Shown one piece after another: positions 52,400-62,000 of a stretch of DNA of 64,000 nt. The DNA is from JAFDVL01 sp043783625. Lineage in GTDB: Bacteria; Acidobacteriota; Blastocatellia; RBC074. The translations under genes and the position numbers were made by a program. Location: contig JAYVZE010000190.1 of the NCBI GenBank assembly GCA_043783625.1, positions 1 through 64,000 on the forward strand, read 5' to 3'. Positions within the stretch are counted from its first letter, which is position 1, and each line of letters opens with the position of its first letter. Below the pieces are notes generated by a model that saw only the letters and a list, made by a program, of their open reading frames with translations, was not told the DNA's origin and ran no database searches.

Positions 52400-53440
52400 T
52401 CAAGCTCGAAATCCTGACTCTTTGATGGCTAAAATGTGACGGTCAGCATCCATTTCCGCCATCACTCCCATCGGCAAAGTCAATTGATCGTCAGTGTGAC
52501 CGAAAGTCAATCCATAAAAAACCGGAATAGTCAATTTGCCTAAAATCGCATCCAGCACTTCACCCAATGAAAAATTTGATCCAATTGAAGGCTTATAATC
52601 ACTCGGCTTGCAATCTACGCATTCGCCAACCACGATTCCGACCGCATCTTTAAATTTCCCCGCGAGATGAAGTTGCATCAGCATCCGATCCATTCGATAC
52701 GGCTCTTCACCAATATCTTCAATCAGCAGGATTTTCCCACGACAATCAATCTCGTATGGAGTTCCCATCAACGTCGAAATCAAGGTCAGGTTTCCGCCAA
52801 TAATCGGAGCCGTCACCTTGCCCGAAACAATGGTTCGCGTCGGATGCGACGGACGAATCAGATTTGTCTCCGGTGGATTCGATAATTCGCCGAGCGGCTG
52901 CGCGTCGAACATCGCACGCTTGAAATGATTTTGCGTATAAGGCGTGAATTCCGACAAACTGTTTGGCCCGTGAAACGTCACCAAACCCGCATGTTTATTG
53001 AATGCCAGATGCAACGCCGTAATATCGCTATAACCCAAAAACACTTTCGGGTTTTTACGGATCAAATCATAATCAATTTTGTCGAGCAGATGCTGCGCAC
53101 CATATCCACCGCGCATGGCGAAGACCGCATCCACTTCAGAATCACGAAATGCCGCGTGTAAATCCTCAACGCGCCCTTCGACCGGAGAACCAAAATAGCC
53201 CGTTCGCTTCGCCACATTTTTCCCAACTTTAACTTTGAAGCCAAAATATTTCAGCGCACGATACGCGTTCGCCAGCGTATCAGGATTCGTCACCGGAGTC
53301 GCAGGTGTGATTAATCCAATCGTCGCCCCTGACGAAAGCACTTTCGGTTTCATTAATCCCGGCGATTTCGGTTGAGCTTTCAAACTTGAAGCAGCAGCAA
53401 GTCCGGCTCCAATCGTGATAACAAAGTCTCGGCGTTTCAT
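52400..53440 (-). CDS. LD-carboxypeptidase, peptidase family S66, Tat-exported
   Basis: 346 residues. A twin-arginine leader (MKRRDFVITIGAGLAAASSL) precedes the S66 domain. The nucleophile is Ser138 in LGYSDITALH, the catalytic Glu is Glu241 in ILLIEDIGEEPYRMDRM and His315 is in LTFGHTDDQL; VFAMRGGYGAQHLLD is the family's oxyanion-hole region. These enzymes trim the terminal D-amino acid of murein tetrapeptides in recycling, usually in the cytoplasm, so the export signal is notable. It leads a run of minus-strand exported proteins and diverges from the SET-domain gene, with 38 bp between starts. Confidence 0.95.
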   Translation of the reverse strand: MKRRDFVITIGAGLAAASSLKAQPKSPGLMKPKVLSSGATIGLITPATPVTNPDTLANAYRALKYFGFKVKVGKNVAKRTGYFGSPVEGRVEDLHAAFRDSEVDAVFAMRGGYGAQHLLDKIDYDLIRKNPKVFLGYSDITALHLAFNKHAGLVTFHGPNSLSEFTPYTQNHFKRAMFDAQPLGELSNPPETNLIRPSHPTRTIVSGKVTAPIIGGNLTLISTLMGTPYEIDCRGKILLIEDIGEEPYRMDRMLMQLHLAGKFKDAVGIVVGECVDCKPSDYKPSIGSNFSLGEVLDAILGKLTIPVFYGLTFGHTDDQLTLPMGVMAEMDADRHILAIKESGFRA

Positions 53441-53478
53441 TTCGGATTCCCTCTTATGTTAGTCTTGGCGTTTACGAT

Positions 53479-53931
53479 ATGAGCAACAAAATTAACGCAT
53501 CTGACGCCACAATAAAAGTACCTGCGAGCGTTCCCGGCATCGAAGTCAAGCCTTCCAACATTGACGGGCTGGGATGTTTTGCTACGAAAGCCTTCAAACG
53601 CGGAAATAAAATTGCTGAATACGAAGGCGAAAAAATCTCCCGCCGCGAAATCAAACGCCGCCTCACCGGAGCTACGCGAATCCACATCTGCGCGATTAAT
53701 CAGTACTGGGCGATTGACGGGAATGTCGGCGGCAACGGCACGCAGTACGTCAATCACAGTTGCGCTCCGAACGGCGATATAAAAATCAAAGATGAGCGAA
53801 TTTTCTTTTATGCCATTCGTGATATTCAGGCGGGAGATGAGCTGACGTTAGATTATGAGTTGTCCTATCACGATGACGCGTATGGCTGTCAGTGCGGAGC
53901 GAAAACTTGTCGCGGGAAGATTAATAAATAA
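53479..53931 (+). CDS. SET-domain protein lysine methyltransferase-like
   Basis: 150 residues, nearly all SET domain. IDGLGCFATKAFKRGNKIAE is the N-terminal part, YVNHSCAPN (Asn92-His93-Ser94-Cys95) and GDELTLDYE (Tyr126) are the SAM and catalytic motifs, and a post-SET CQCGAKTCRGKI (Cys137, Cys139, Cys144) follows, which with a fourth Cys can bind zinc. Eukaryotic-type in family, and seen in scattered bacteria, where targets are mostly unknown. The gene ends 3 nt before the convergent RloB gene. Its substrate cannot be inferred. Confidence 0.93.
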   Translation: MSNKINASDATIKVPASVPGIEVKPSNIDGLGCFATKAFKRGNKIAEYEGEKISRREIKRRLTGATRIHICAINQYWAIDGNVGGNGTQYVNHSCAPNGDIKIKDERIFFYAIRDIQAGDELTLDYELSYHDDAYGCQCGAKTCRGKINK

Positions 53932-53934
53932 CTT

Positions 53935-54549
53935 CTAAACAACGAATTTACTCAGAGCTTCAACTAACTCAAAAACAGTAGTAGAAGGATTGTCACGTTC
54001 AGGATTGCAAGGAGAATAACTCGCATAAAGCCGCTTGGCATTACGAATTGCATCAACTTGTCGGCTTAATAATTCGTCATAAATGATTTCACTATTTTTC
54101 TCGTATTTATGACCTAATTCCTTCGACAACATCTTCCAATATTCTTTGCGCTTAATCACTGAATCGTAAAACTGAAAATGCAACAGATACCACAATTCAA
54201 AGACTTCATTTGAATACGCGATCTTGATTCCTTCGTGCCTAGCTTTTTCAAAAGCGGCATTGAAAATTCCTGCTGGAAAAGAATCGCGGTCAAAGACACA
54301 CCAAACCTGATCGTAATTTTCGCCAGCTTTCAACTCAATCGCCTTCTCAACCAGGCTCAGCGTGTTATAGCCAAAGCCCTGAATATCAACCTCAAAAATT
54401 GTTCGATTAACGCGAAAACTTTTGAAATAATTCGGCTCCGTCTTCGCGCCTTCGCAGACAATTAGAAACCTTTCGCGGATATTTCTTGTATCAACTTTTC
54501 GCTGATGACGATTGCTTGATCGTTCCCACGGAGCGCGTTTCTTACCCAT
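53935..54549 (-). CDS. RloB-like protein (TOPRIM-type; AbiL second component)
   Basis: 204 residues. The basic N-terminus (MGKKRAPWERSSNRHQRKVD) is followed by FLIVCEGAKTEPNYF, the TOPRIM-like Glu motif, and QVWCVFDRDSFP, its Asp-x-Asp; NEVFELWYLLHF completes the RloB pattern. It overlaps the 3' end of the RloA-type ATPase gene by 8 nt on the same strand, the usual arrangement. Such pairs are classed as RloAB or AbiL abortive-infection systems; the ATPase is thought to control the TOPRIM nuclease. Activity here is inferred. Confidence 0.9.
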   Translation of the reverse strand: MGKKRAPWERSSNRHQRKVDTRNIRERFLIVCEGAKTEPNYFKSFRVNRTIFEVDIQGFGYNTLSLVEKAIELKAGENYDQVWCVFDRDSFPAGIFNAAFEKARHEGIKIAYSNEVFELWYLLHFQFYDSVIKRKEYWKMLSKELGHKYEKNSEIIYDELLSRQVDAIRNAKRLYASYSPCNPERDNPSTTVFELVEALSKFVV

Positions 54550-55774
54550 TACTTTTCCCCATCAACTTGCTGAAGTCGCCAATAAATGGAATCGCACCGT
54601 ACCTGCCTTGAATATAATCTTTCTCAAAAGAAGCGTCATTTCGCACCTTGAATTCCGCCAGAGAATACAACGATGTAGCTCCCTGTTTATTCTTCTCAGC
54701 AAACCAAATTTGATCGCGACGAAAAATCGTATTACTTAGCAAATTCGTATCGTGAGTAGTAAAAATTAACTGTGCATTGTTTGGATTGGTTTCATTAGAA
54801 TTAAAGAGCCGGATAATCGCACACGTAATAAGTGGATGCAGTCTGGCGTCAAGTTCATCTACCACTAGAGTTCTTCCCGACTTGAGAATGGTCAACAAAG
54901 TCCCAGCCAACGAAAAAAGTTTTTTTGTCCCCTCAGACTCGTGCTTATCGAGGTCAAACATTTCAGTAGAAGTTGCGTGACCGTTTGAGTCGTATTTCTT
55001 GTGCAATGTTCGGAAAAAAATTTGACTAATCCCCTGAGTCTTTTTCACTTTTTCAATCTCAATGTCATCAATCCCGAGGTCGAGCTTTTTTATCAACCCA
55101 ACTATCTCTAGTTTGTTTTCGTCTTCTTGCAATCCACTAAATGTAATTTTTCGTATTCCTATTTCGTGAAGACCAGAAACGATACCCATCCGGCTGATAA
55201 ACCTCAAAATAATCAGTGCAACACTACTATTGAATTGGGCAAGTACTGAAAGGAACAATGCATTATCTCGTGTCTTTTCTACAATCCCCTTTCCGTCCCT
55301 AAATCCTTGAGAAAGGATTATACGACCTGAATCACGAGTGAATAGTTTCGTTTCCTTACTTGTCGCCGAGTAGAAAAGCCATTCGGAAATGACCCGCTGA
55401 GAATTTACTTCAAATCCGTAGCGATATTTTCTTCCTTCTAACAATAATACAAGCTCAAAAAAAGAAGGCTTTACTTCTGATTCTGTATCTAATCTGAAAG
55501 GCTCAACATCAATCAATTCTTCCGCCTGCATTTCTTTCGCTGAACTCAGAATAAAGCTCTTCACAAACGAGAAAGCAGAAATGAAATTACTTTTCCCACT
55601 TGCGTTCGCACCATAAATTGCTGCACTTTTTAATAAATTCAATTCGCCTTCTGCATTGAAAATATTTTGTTCATCCAATTTCGAATCTTTCGCCTTGAGC
55701 TTAGCCGCCACCATACTGAAGGTGACAGTTTCCTTAAATGAACGATAATTCCCGACGCTAAATTCAATTAACAT
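54542..55774 (-). CDS. RloA-like AAA15/ABC-type ATPase (AbiL first component)
   Basis: 410 residues. It starts MLIEFSVGNYRSFKETVTFS, the common opening of the OLD/AAA15-type ATPases. Walker A is IYGANASGKSN at about residues 55-64; Walker B is TLVVDELDARLHPL, and the H-loop is FTTHDTNLL. A middle insertion (RKYRYGFEVN, GIRKITFSGLQEDENKLEIV) is typical of AAA15. It is upstream of rloB and overlaps it. Ribosome site TAGGAAG precedes the ATG. It is moderately AT-rich. The pair is a probable anti-phage unit. Confidence 0.92.
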   Translation of the reverse strand: MLIEFSVGNYRSFKETVTFSMVAAKLKAKDSKLDEQNIFNAEGELNLLKSAAIYGANASGKSNFISAFSFVKSFILSSAKEMQAEELIDVEPFRLDTESEVKPSFFELVLLLEGRKYRYGFEVNSQRVISEWLFYSATSKETKLFTRDSGRIILSQGFRDGKGIVEKTRDNALFLSVLAQFNSSVALIILRFISRMGIVSGLHEIGIRKITFSGLQEDENKLEIVGLIKKLDLGIDDIEIEKVKKTQGISQIFFRTLHKKYDSNGHATSTEMFDLDKHESEGTKKLFSLAGTLLTILKSGRTLVVDELDARLHPLITCAIIRLFNSNETNPNNAQLIFTTHDTNLLSNTIFRRDQIWFAEKNKQGATSLYSLAEFKVRNDASFEKDYIQGRYGAIPFIGDFSKLMGKSNG

Positions 55775-56171
55775 GATAGAGGCTTCCTAGTAATCAAAAT
55801 TCGATTTTTGTGAAATTTTCTCGGATTAGCTCACTTTAGCCTTCAATTTTATCCCTGTCAATTAGTTCAATAGGGCAAACGCATCACTTTTCCGAAACAA
55901 TAATAGCGAGGTAACCCGCTTGGTTTATTGGGCTTAAAAATGCAGGCTTGTAAAATATTATATTTTTACCCCGGTAACTATCTGCAAAATTGCACGAAAT
56001 CAAGCCATTTTTATCCCTCTAAGCTGTCGGGTATAAAGTTAAATAGTTGCTTCTAAAGAAAAAAAGTGATGTGTTCACCCAAGCCCGCATGGGGTAAGGG
56101 CGAGTCTTAGCTCGGATTCTATTTGCTCAGCACGACGCACTCACGGTATCCTAACCAGAGAGGTAAAGACT
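55775..56171. other. Non-coding region with a degenerate repeat fragment
   Basis: 397 bp between the divergent RloA-like ATPase gene and the antitoxin gene. No gene is seen. Near 56081-56103 AAGCCCGCATGGGGTAAGGG resembles one arm of the stop-codon palindrome family and may be a decayed copy. It should hold promoters for both flanking operons; none is obvious. Confidence 0.45.
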
Positions 56172-56456
56172 ATGCACATGACGACCATTGAAGTTGACCA
56201 GAATACCGCTGCGATCCTTAGCAAACTGAAAGAGAAAGCAAAAACAATGGGGTTGACTCTGGACGCGCTTTTGAAACCTCTCACCGAAGGAGAAAACGGC
56301 AATCCTTTACCATACAATGAAGCAATGCAGGCAGTGCTGCAAAGAAGTGCTGAGAGGATGAAAAACATACCCGTCAGTGGCTCTACCAACGAAACTCTCA
56401 AGATGATTAGAACCGCACGAGGCGGGGAAATGTGGGGATATGAGTCAACCGAATAA
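56172..56456 (+). CDS. Probable antitoxin partner of the PIN toxin
   Basis: 94 residues: MHMTTIEVDQNTAAILSKLK, KAKTMGLTLDALLKPLTEGE, which looks like a ribbon-helix-helix or short helical DNA-binding half, then an acidic and polar tail (RTARGGEMWGYESTE) that would bind the toxin. It overlaps the PIN gene by 17 nt. A ribosome-site-like AGAGAGGT lies 7-14 nt before the ATG. Confidence 0.8.
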   Translation: MHMTTIEVDQNTAAILSKLKEKAKTMGLTLDALLKPLTEGENGNPLPYNEAMQAVLQRSAERMKNIPVSGSTNETLKMIRTARGGEMWGYESTE

Positions 56457-56910
56457 TCCTGCCGGGGCAGTTGTCATTGATGCCAATATTTTAATTGCCA
56501 TTTGTTCCAAAGAGCCAACCGAAGCTACCGCCAGAGCCGAACTCACCAACTACACGAATAAAAACTGGGCGGTCTATGCTCCAAGTGTAATTTCCTCTGA
56601 AGTACTGTTTGTGCTTTGCAAGAAAGTTCAGAACGGCATTATTGATACCAATACTTACCAAAAAGCTGTCGAAGATTTGGTAGATTTCATGACTGTAATC
56701 TTGCCTCCACCGAACGGGGATGCCGCTTTACTGATACGTGCAGAAGAAATTCGAAGTGGCTATAGCTGCCTACATACTACGGATAGTTTTTATCTTGCCT
56801 TAACTGAAGAACTGGCGCGTAGTGGAGCCGCCGAATTCGTAACTTTCGATCAAGGGACTGTCAACGTAGCGGCCAGGAATGCATCCACTGTCAAGGTTAA
56901 TCTCCTCTAA
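56440..56910 (+). CDS. PIN-domain toxin (VapC-like), second module
   Basis: 156 residues. All four PIN acidic residues are present: Asp14 in VVIDANILI, Glu54 in ISSEVLFVL, Asp115 in HTTDSFYLAL and Asp137 in VTFDQGT. It is thus likely active, unlike the module at 32080 where one position is Asn. It would cleave RNA when freed from the upstream antitoxin, whose gene overlaps it. It lies beside the RloAB pair, as part of a defence-like stretch. Confidence 0.9.
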   Translation: MSQPNNPAGAVVIDANILIAICSKEPTEATARAELTNYTNKNWAVYAPSVISSEVLFVLCKKVQNGIIDTNTYQKAVEDLVDFMTVILPPPNGDAALLIRAEEIRSGYSCLHTTDSFYLALTEELARSGAAEFVTFDQGTVNVAARNASTVKVNLL

Positions 56911-56944
56911 ATTTCGATTAATAATTTGTATTGAATAATTCTCC

Positions 56945-58765
56945 ATGTCCCAAACACACCACGAAGAAGAACAACTCGGCAAAGTTTACAGCGCAGGCGC
57001 AACGAAACGATTAATTAAATATCTGACGCCGTATCGCGGATTCGTCTTCCTTGCGCTCGGCTTAACCATCGTTGCAAATCTCGTTCGCCAGGTCGGGCCG
57101 TGGCTGACGCAGATTGCGATTGATAAATACATTCAGCCTGCGTTCGCAAACAAAATCCCGACGGAGACAGCTTTCGCGGGCATCCGGCTGATGGGCTTGT
57201 ATTTCATCGGGACGATGATTGCTACGTTCGGGCTTTCGATCTTGCAGGACATTTTGCTGAACTTCATCGGACAAAATGTGATGCGCGATTTGCGCTCGCA
57301 AATCTTTCAGAAATTTCAGACGATTCAGGTTAGTTACTACGATACAAATCCGGTCGGCAGGTTGATTACGCGCCTCACCAACGACGTAGATTCGTTGAAT
57401 GAATTATTCACCGCTGGATTAATTGAAGTCCTCGGCGACATCGTTTTAATCTTCGGTGCATTATGGATGATGTTTTATTTTAACTGGCGATTAGCCTTGA
57501 TTTCATTGACCGTCGTGCCGCTGTTGATTCTTGTGACAGCGTGGTTTCAGAAGGGCGCACGGGTTGGATTTCGTGCGGTACGTTCCAAAATTGCGCGGCT
57601 CAATGCCTTCACCCAGGAGCATCTTTCAGGAGCGCAAACCGTCCAACTTTTCAACCGTGAAGAGAAAGCGATGCAGCAATTCGATGAAATTAATCGCGCG
57701 CATTTGCAGGCAAATTTAGATACAATTTTTTACTTCGCGGTGTTTTATCCGCTCGTCAGTTTAATCTCATCCGCAGGCATTGCGATGCTGATTTGGTACG
57801 GCGGCGGGCAGGTCATTCAACACGCCATCACCCTGGGAACGCTGGTCGCGTTTGTGCAATACACACAAAAATTATGGATGCCGATTCAGGACATTAGCGA
57901 CAAATATAATATTCTTCAATCAGCCGTGATCGCCTCCGAAAGAGTTTTCAAATTGCTCGATACACCAGACGGAATCACTTCGCCTGAAAAAACTTCGACA
58001 CCAATTTCGACCAATGTTCATCAGGGTAAAATCGAATTCCGCCATGTCTGGTTCGCCTACAAAGATGAAGATTGGATTTTGAAAGATGTTTCCTTCGTCG
58101 CCGAATCCGGTGAGTCATTAGCCTTCGTCGGAGCCACCGGATCAGGCAAGACTACGATCACCAATTTGCTGATGCGTTTTTACGATATTCAGCGCGGAGA
58201 AATTTTTCTGGATGGCGTCAACATTCGTGATTGGGATTTGAAAAAGCTCCGCGAAAACTTCGCCGTCGTCCTACAGGATGTCTTCCTTTTTTCCGGCGAC
58301 GTAGCCAGTAACATCCGCCTCGGCAAGCAGGAAATCAACGAGACCCGCGTCACCTGGGCAGCGCATGAAGTGCAAGCTTCCGGCTTCATCGAACGCTTGC
58401 CTGAGCAGTACGCGACCACCGTGAAAGAGCGCGGCGCAGGCTTCAGCGTGGGGCAAAAACAATTAATTTCTTTTGCGCGAGCGTTAGCATTTGATCCAAG
58501 AATTTTGATTTTAGACGAAGCGACTTCCAGCATTGACACCGAAACAGAGCAATTAATTCAGCAGGCGATTGAGCGCGTAATGAGCAACCGGACTTCGATT
58601 ATTATTGCGCATCGGCTCTCGACGATTCAGCGCGTCAATCAAATCATCGTGCTGCATAAAGGCGAAATCCGCGAAAAAGGTTCACATCAGGAATTACTGC
58701 AACAACGTGGCGTCTATTTCAAATTGTATCAATTGCAATATAAAGAGCAGTCGTTCTCGGCATAA
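56945..58765 (+). CDS. ABC exporter with fused membrane and ATPase domains (MdlB/MsbA-like)
   Basis: 606 residues. Six membrane helices occupy about 25-320, including LTPYRGFVFLALGLTIVANL and GRLITRLTNDVDSLNELFTA. The ATPase domain has FVGATGSGKTTITNLL (Walker A), the Q-loop AVVLQDVFLFSGDVASNIRL, the signature FSVGQKQLISFARAL and LILDEATSSID with HRLSTIQ. The FSVGQ signature is typical of MdlB/YheH-type half-transporters. A partner subunit gene is not adjacent, so a homodimer is possible. Substrate is unknown. It starts 34 nt after the PIN toxin stop. Confidence 0.94.
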   Translation: MSQTHHEEEQLGKVYSAGATKRLIKYLTPYRGFVFLALGLTIVANLVRQVGPWLTQIAIDKYIQPAFANKIPTETAFAGIRLMGLYFIGTMIATFGLSILQDILLNFIGQNVMRDLRSQIFQKFQTIQVSYYDTNPVGRLITRLTNDVDSLNELFTAGLIEVLGDIVLIFGALWMMFYFNWRLALISLTVVPLLILVTAWFQKGARVGFRAVRSKIARLNAFTQEHLSGAQTVQLFNREEKAMQQFDEINRAHLQANLDTIFYFAVFYPLVSLISSAGIAMLIWYGGGQVIQHAITLGTLVAFVQYTQKLWMPIQDISDKYNILQSAVIASERVFKLLDTPDGITSPEKTSTPISTNVHQGKIEFRHVWFAYKDEDWILKDVSFVAESGESLAFVGATGSGKTTITNLLMRFYDIQRGEIFLDGVNIRDWDLKKLRENFAVVLQDVFLFSGDVASNIRLGKQEINETRVTWAAHEVQASGFIERLPEQYATTVKERGAGFSVGQKQLISFARALAFDPRILILDEATSSIDTETEQLIQQAIERVMSNRTSIIIAHRLSTIQRVNQIIVLHKGEIREKGSHQELLQQRGVYFKLYQLQYKEQSFSA

Positions 58766-58777
58766 TTTATTCGATGT

Positions 58778-58818
58778 TACAGGCTTCAGCCTGCCAAATC
58801 GTCAGGTTGAAGCCTGTA
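58778..58818. repeat. Inverted repeat after the ABC exporter
   Basis: TACAGGCTTCAGCCTG (58778-58793) and CAGGTTGAAGCCTGTA (58803-58818) pair over 16 bp with one mismatch, 12 nt past the stop. No clear T-run follows. Confidence 0.65.
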
Positions 58819-59022
58819 CTCAGAGTTTTAATGTTTTAGGAAATCATATTTTATTCAATTATTTGGATAAAATTCCGCCTTCTTGAAATTTTTCCGCCGC
58901 AAATATCAATTACAACGTAACTAAGTTCATTTTTCTCAATACTTGTGAGTTTTTCGACATTAGTGGTGCGAAATTTGCATCGTGAGTATCCTCATTTCAG
59001 CGAAATTATCTTTGGAGGATCT

Positions 59023-62000
59023 ATGAATAAAAAATTCTATTCTATTTTCTTTGCTTTGTTGCTGGTAACTTGCTCAGCACTCAGCAGTTTTGCGCAGTCC
59101 ACAACTGCAAATATTTCCGGTCAGGTGATGGATGAACAACAAAAAGTCATCCCCAACGCGACCGTCAAGGCGCGTGAAATTGCCACGAATACTTCCCGTA
59201 CGATCACCAGTGACGGCGAAGGGCGTTTCCGCTTCCCTAACCTCAGCATTGGCAGCTATGAGCTGACTGTTGAGGCTTCAGGATTTGCCAAACTCATTCG
59301 CTCTGGCATCACATTGCTGGTTAATCAGGACGCCGTGATTGATGTCACATTGAAAGTTTCCACTGTGAACGAAGTCATCACGATTTCGGAAAACGCTTCG
59401 ATTTTGAATACGACAAATTCCGAAGTGAGCACGCGCTTCGATGAAAAACGACTGTCAGAACTTCCGATTTCTACGAATCGAAATGTTTTCAACGTAGTGC
59501 TTTCGGCTCCCGGTGTCAGCCAGCTTGGCAGCGGACAAACTGGCTTTGCCGCCGGAGTAAATTTTTCTTCTAACGGTGGACGCGTTCGTTCTAACAATTT
59601 CATCATTGACGGGCAGGACAGCAATGATCCCAGCGTTTCTGGTGGGCAACAAGCGCTTAATAATCCTGACTTAGTACAGGAGTTACGTTTGATTACGAAT
59701 CAGTTTGCGCCGGAATACGGGCGCAATTCCGGTTCAGTTGTCAGCGTCGTAACCAAAGCCGGAACCAATCAATATCACGGTTCGGCATTCTGGTTTCACA
59801 ATGACAACCATCAAAATTCCTGCTCGAATACGGACAAAGCCGGTAAGCCGGGCGGATATTGCAATCCAGCCGCGACAAGAGAAGTATTAAAAGGTTCACC
59901 CTTCCGCCTTGAAAATCAAATCGGTGGATCATTCGGCGGACCGTTGATTTTGCCGCGTTTCGGTGAGGGCGGAAAATCAATTTACAACGGCAAAGATCGC
60001 ACCTGGTTTTTTGCTTCCGTACAAAAATGGACGGATCGCCAGCTCGGTTCCGGTTCCACCCTGAATGGTGCGCCAACCGAAGCCGGACGACAGATTTTAC
60101 AGGCCGCCGCAGGTACCCGCCCACAGGTTGCAGCGTTGCTCAAATTCCTTCCGGCAGCGCAAACCCCGATCAATAAAAATGCAGTCTTCACCATTGGGAC
60201 GCAAACCTATACAGTTCCGTTAGGCTCACTGACAGGTTCAACTTCGTTCAAGTACGACGATTGGCAATGGTCAACGCGCGTGGATCATCAGTTGAATGAA
60301 AATAATCGCTTCCACGCTCGTTATTTGTATGACAGCAGCGTCACCAGTGGTTCCGGTCAAGCGACCCCGTTTGGACTAACGACCAAATCGCCTGCGCGGA
60401 CACAATCACTCCTCTTGAATTTGAATAGTGTAATCTCGCAACGACTGGTCAACGAAGTCCGCTTGTCCTATCAACGATTCGGATCAGTCACCACTGCTTC
60501 GGATGCCACTTCGCAGGAAATTCCTTCCATCGAAATTTCCGAACTCGGCTTGACCGGATTCAATGCCGCAGCCAGCCGTACCGCGATTGGCTTGGCGGTC
60601 AACCTCCCGCAATTCCGTTACAACAACACGTATCAATTGCAAGACACGATTTCTTATTCCAACGGAAATCATTCGATGAAGTTCGGCGCGGACATTCAAC
60701 GACGCGATGTGAAAAGCTTCTTCCTGCCAACGATTCGCGGGCGTCTGGCCTATTCAACTTTGCAACGTTACGTCAATGACGTAGCCGATACCGCCACCAT
60801 TAACAAAGCGTTGCCAGGTGGTTCGGAATTGCAGTATTACAAATTCAGCGATCTTTATTTCTTCGCCCAGGACGAATGGAAAATTCGCCCGAGGTTTTCC
60901 ATCACGTATGGATTACGTTACGAATTGCCGAATAACTCGGTTGCCAATCTGGTTCCTTTCAACGACAAAATCCTTGCGGCAGCAGGTGGGAATCCGGCAT
61001 ATAAATTCACGCCCGTTCCGAAGAGTGACAGAAATAACCTGCAACCACGCATCGGATTCAACTGGAAAATTAATGGACTTGGATTCCTTTCAGGTCAGGA
61101 TAAAACAGTTCTGCGCGGTGGATATGCCCGCACCAACGATTCATCTTTTATCAATTTAAATTTGAACGTTGCCAGCGCGTTCCCTTTTGTGGGAGCGATT
61201 ACCCTGCCGGGAACGACGCAAGCAGATAACACAAACGGTGTCAGCAGTGCGTACACCAGACTGGCGGCAGCCACGATTTCAGGCGACCCGAATCAATTCA
61301 CGCGAACGATTGTCGGCAGCGATTTCAAAGCTCCGAACTACGATCAATTCAGCCTTGAGCTGTCGCGTGAATTGAGCAAAGACCTCTCGATCAAAGCTGG
61401 ATATGTCGGCACGCGTGGAACTGCTCTGTTCCAAACGTTGGACGGAAATCCACGTAAAATCGGATGTTCACCAACCGCGACGGATAACTGTCGCGTAGAC
61501 CCGACCCGTGGCGTCATTCGCCTTCGTGCCAACTCTGCTTCATCAACGTATCACTCGCTGCAAGTGAGTATGGACAAACGCTTGAGCAAAGGCTTCACGG
61601 CGGGCGTTCATTACACCTGGAGTTCGTTTATTGATACGGCTTCAGAAGTCTTCAATCCTTCTAGCGGTGAAGTCGCCGTTTCGCAGGACTCATTCAATAT
61701 CCGCAATGATCGTGGACGTTCCGCGTATGATCGCCCGCATCGTTTCACCGGAAACGTCGTGTACGAATTGCCAATTATGCGTGAGCAAAAAGGCGCACTC
61801 GGACGCGTCATCGGTGGCTGGCAGATTAATTCGTTCTTCACCTTGCAAAGCGGTGCGCCGTTCACACCGTTGAATGGTTCTGATCCGGCTGGTGCGTTGA
61901 GTGGGATTGACGGATTAGTCGGTAACGCGATTCGACCAAACCTGAACACAACCATTGATGTTTCTTCAATGAATGTTATTGATTTGTTGGCGGCAGGAGG

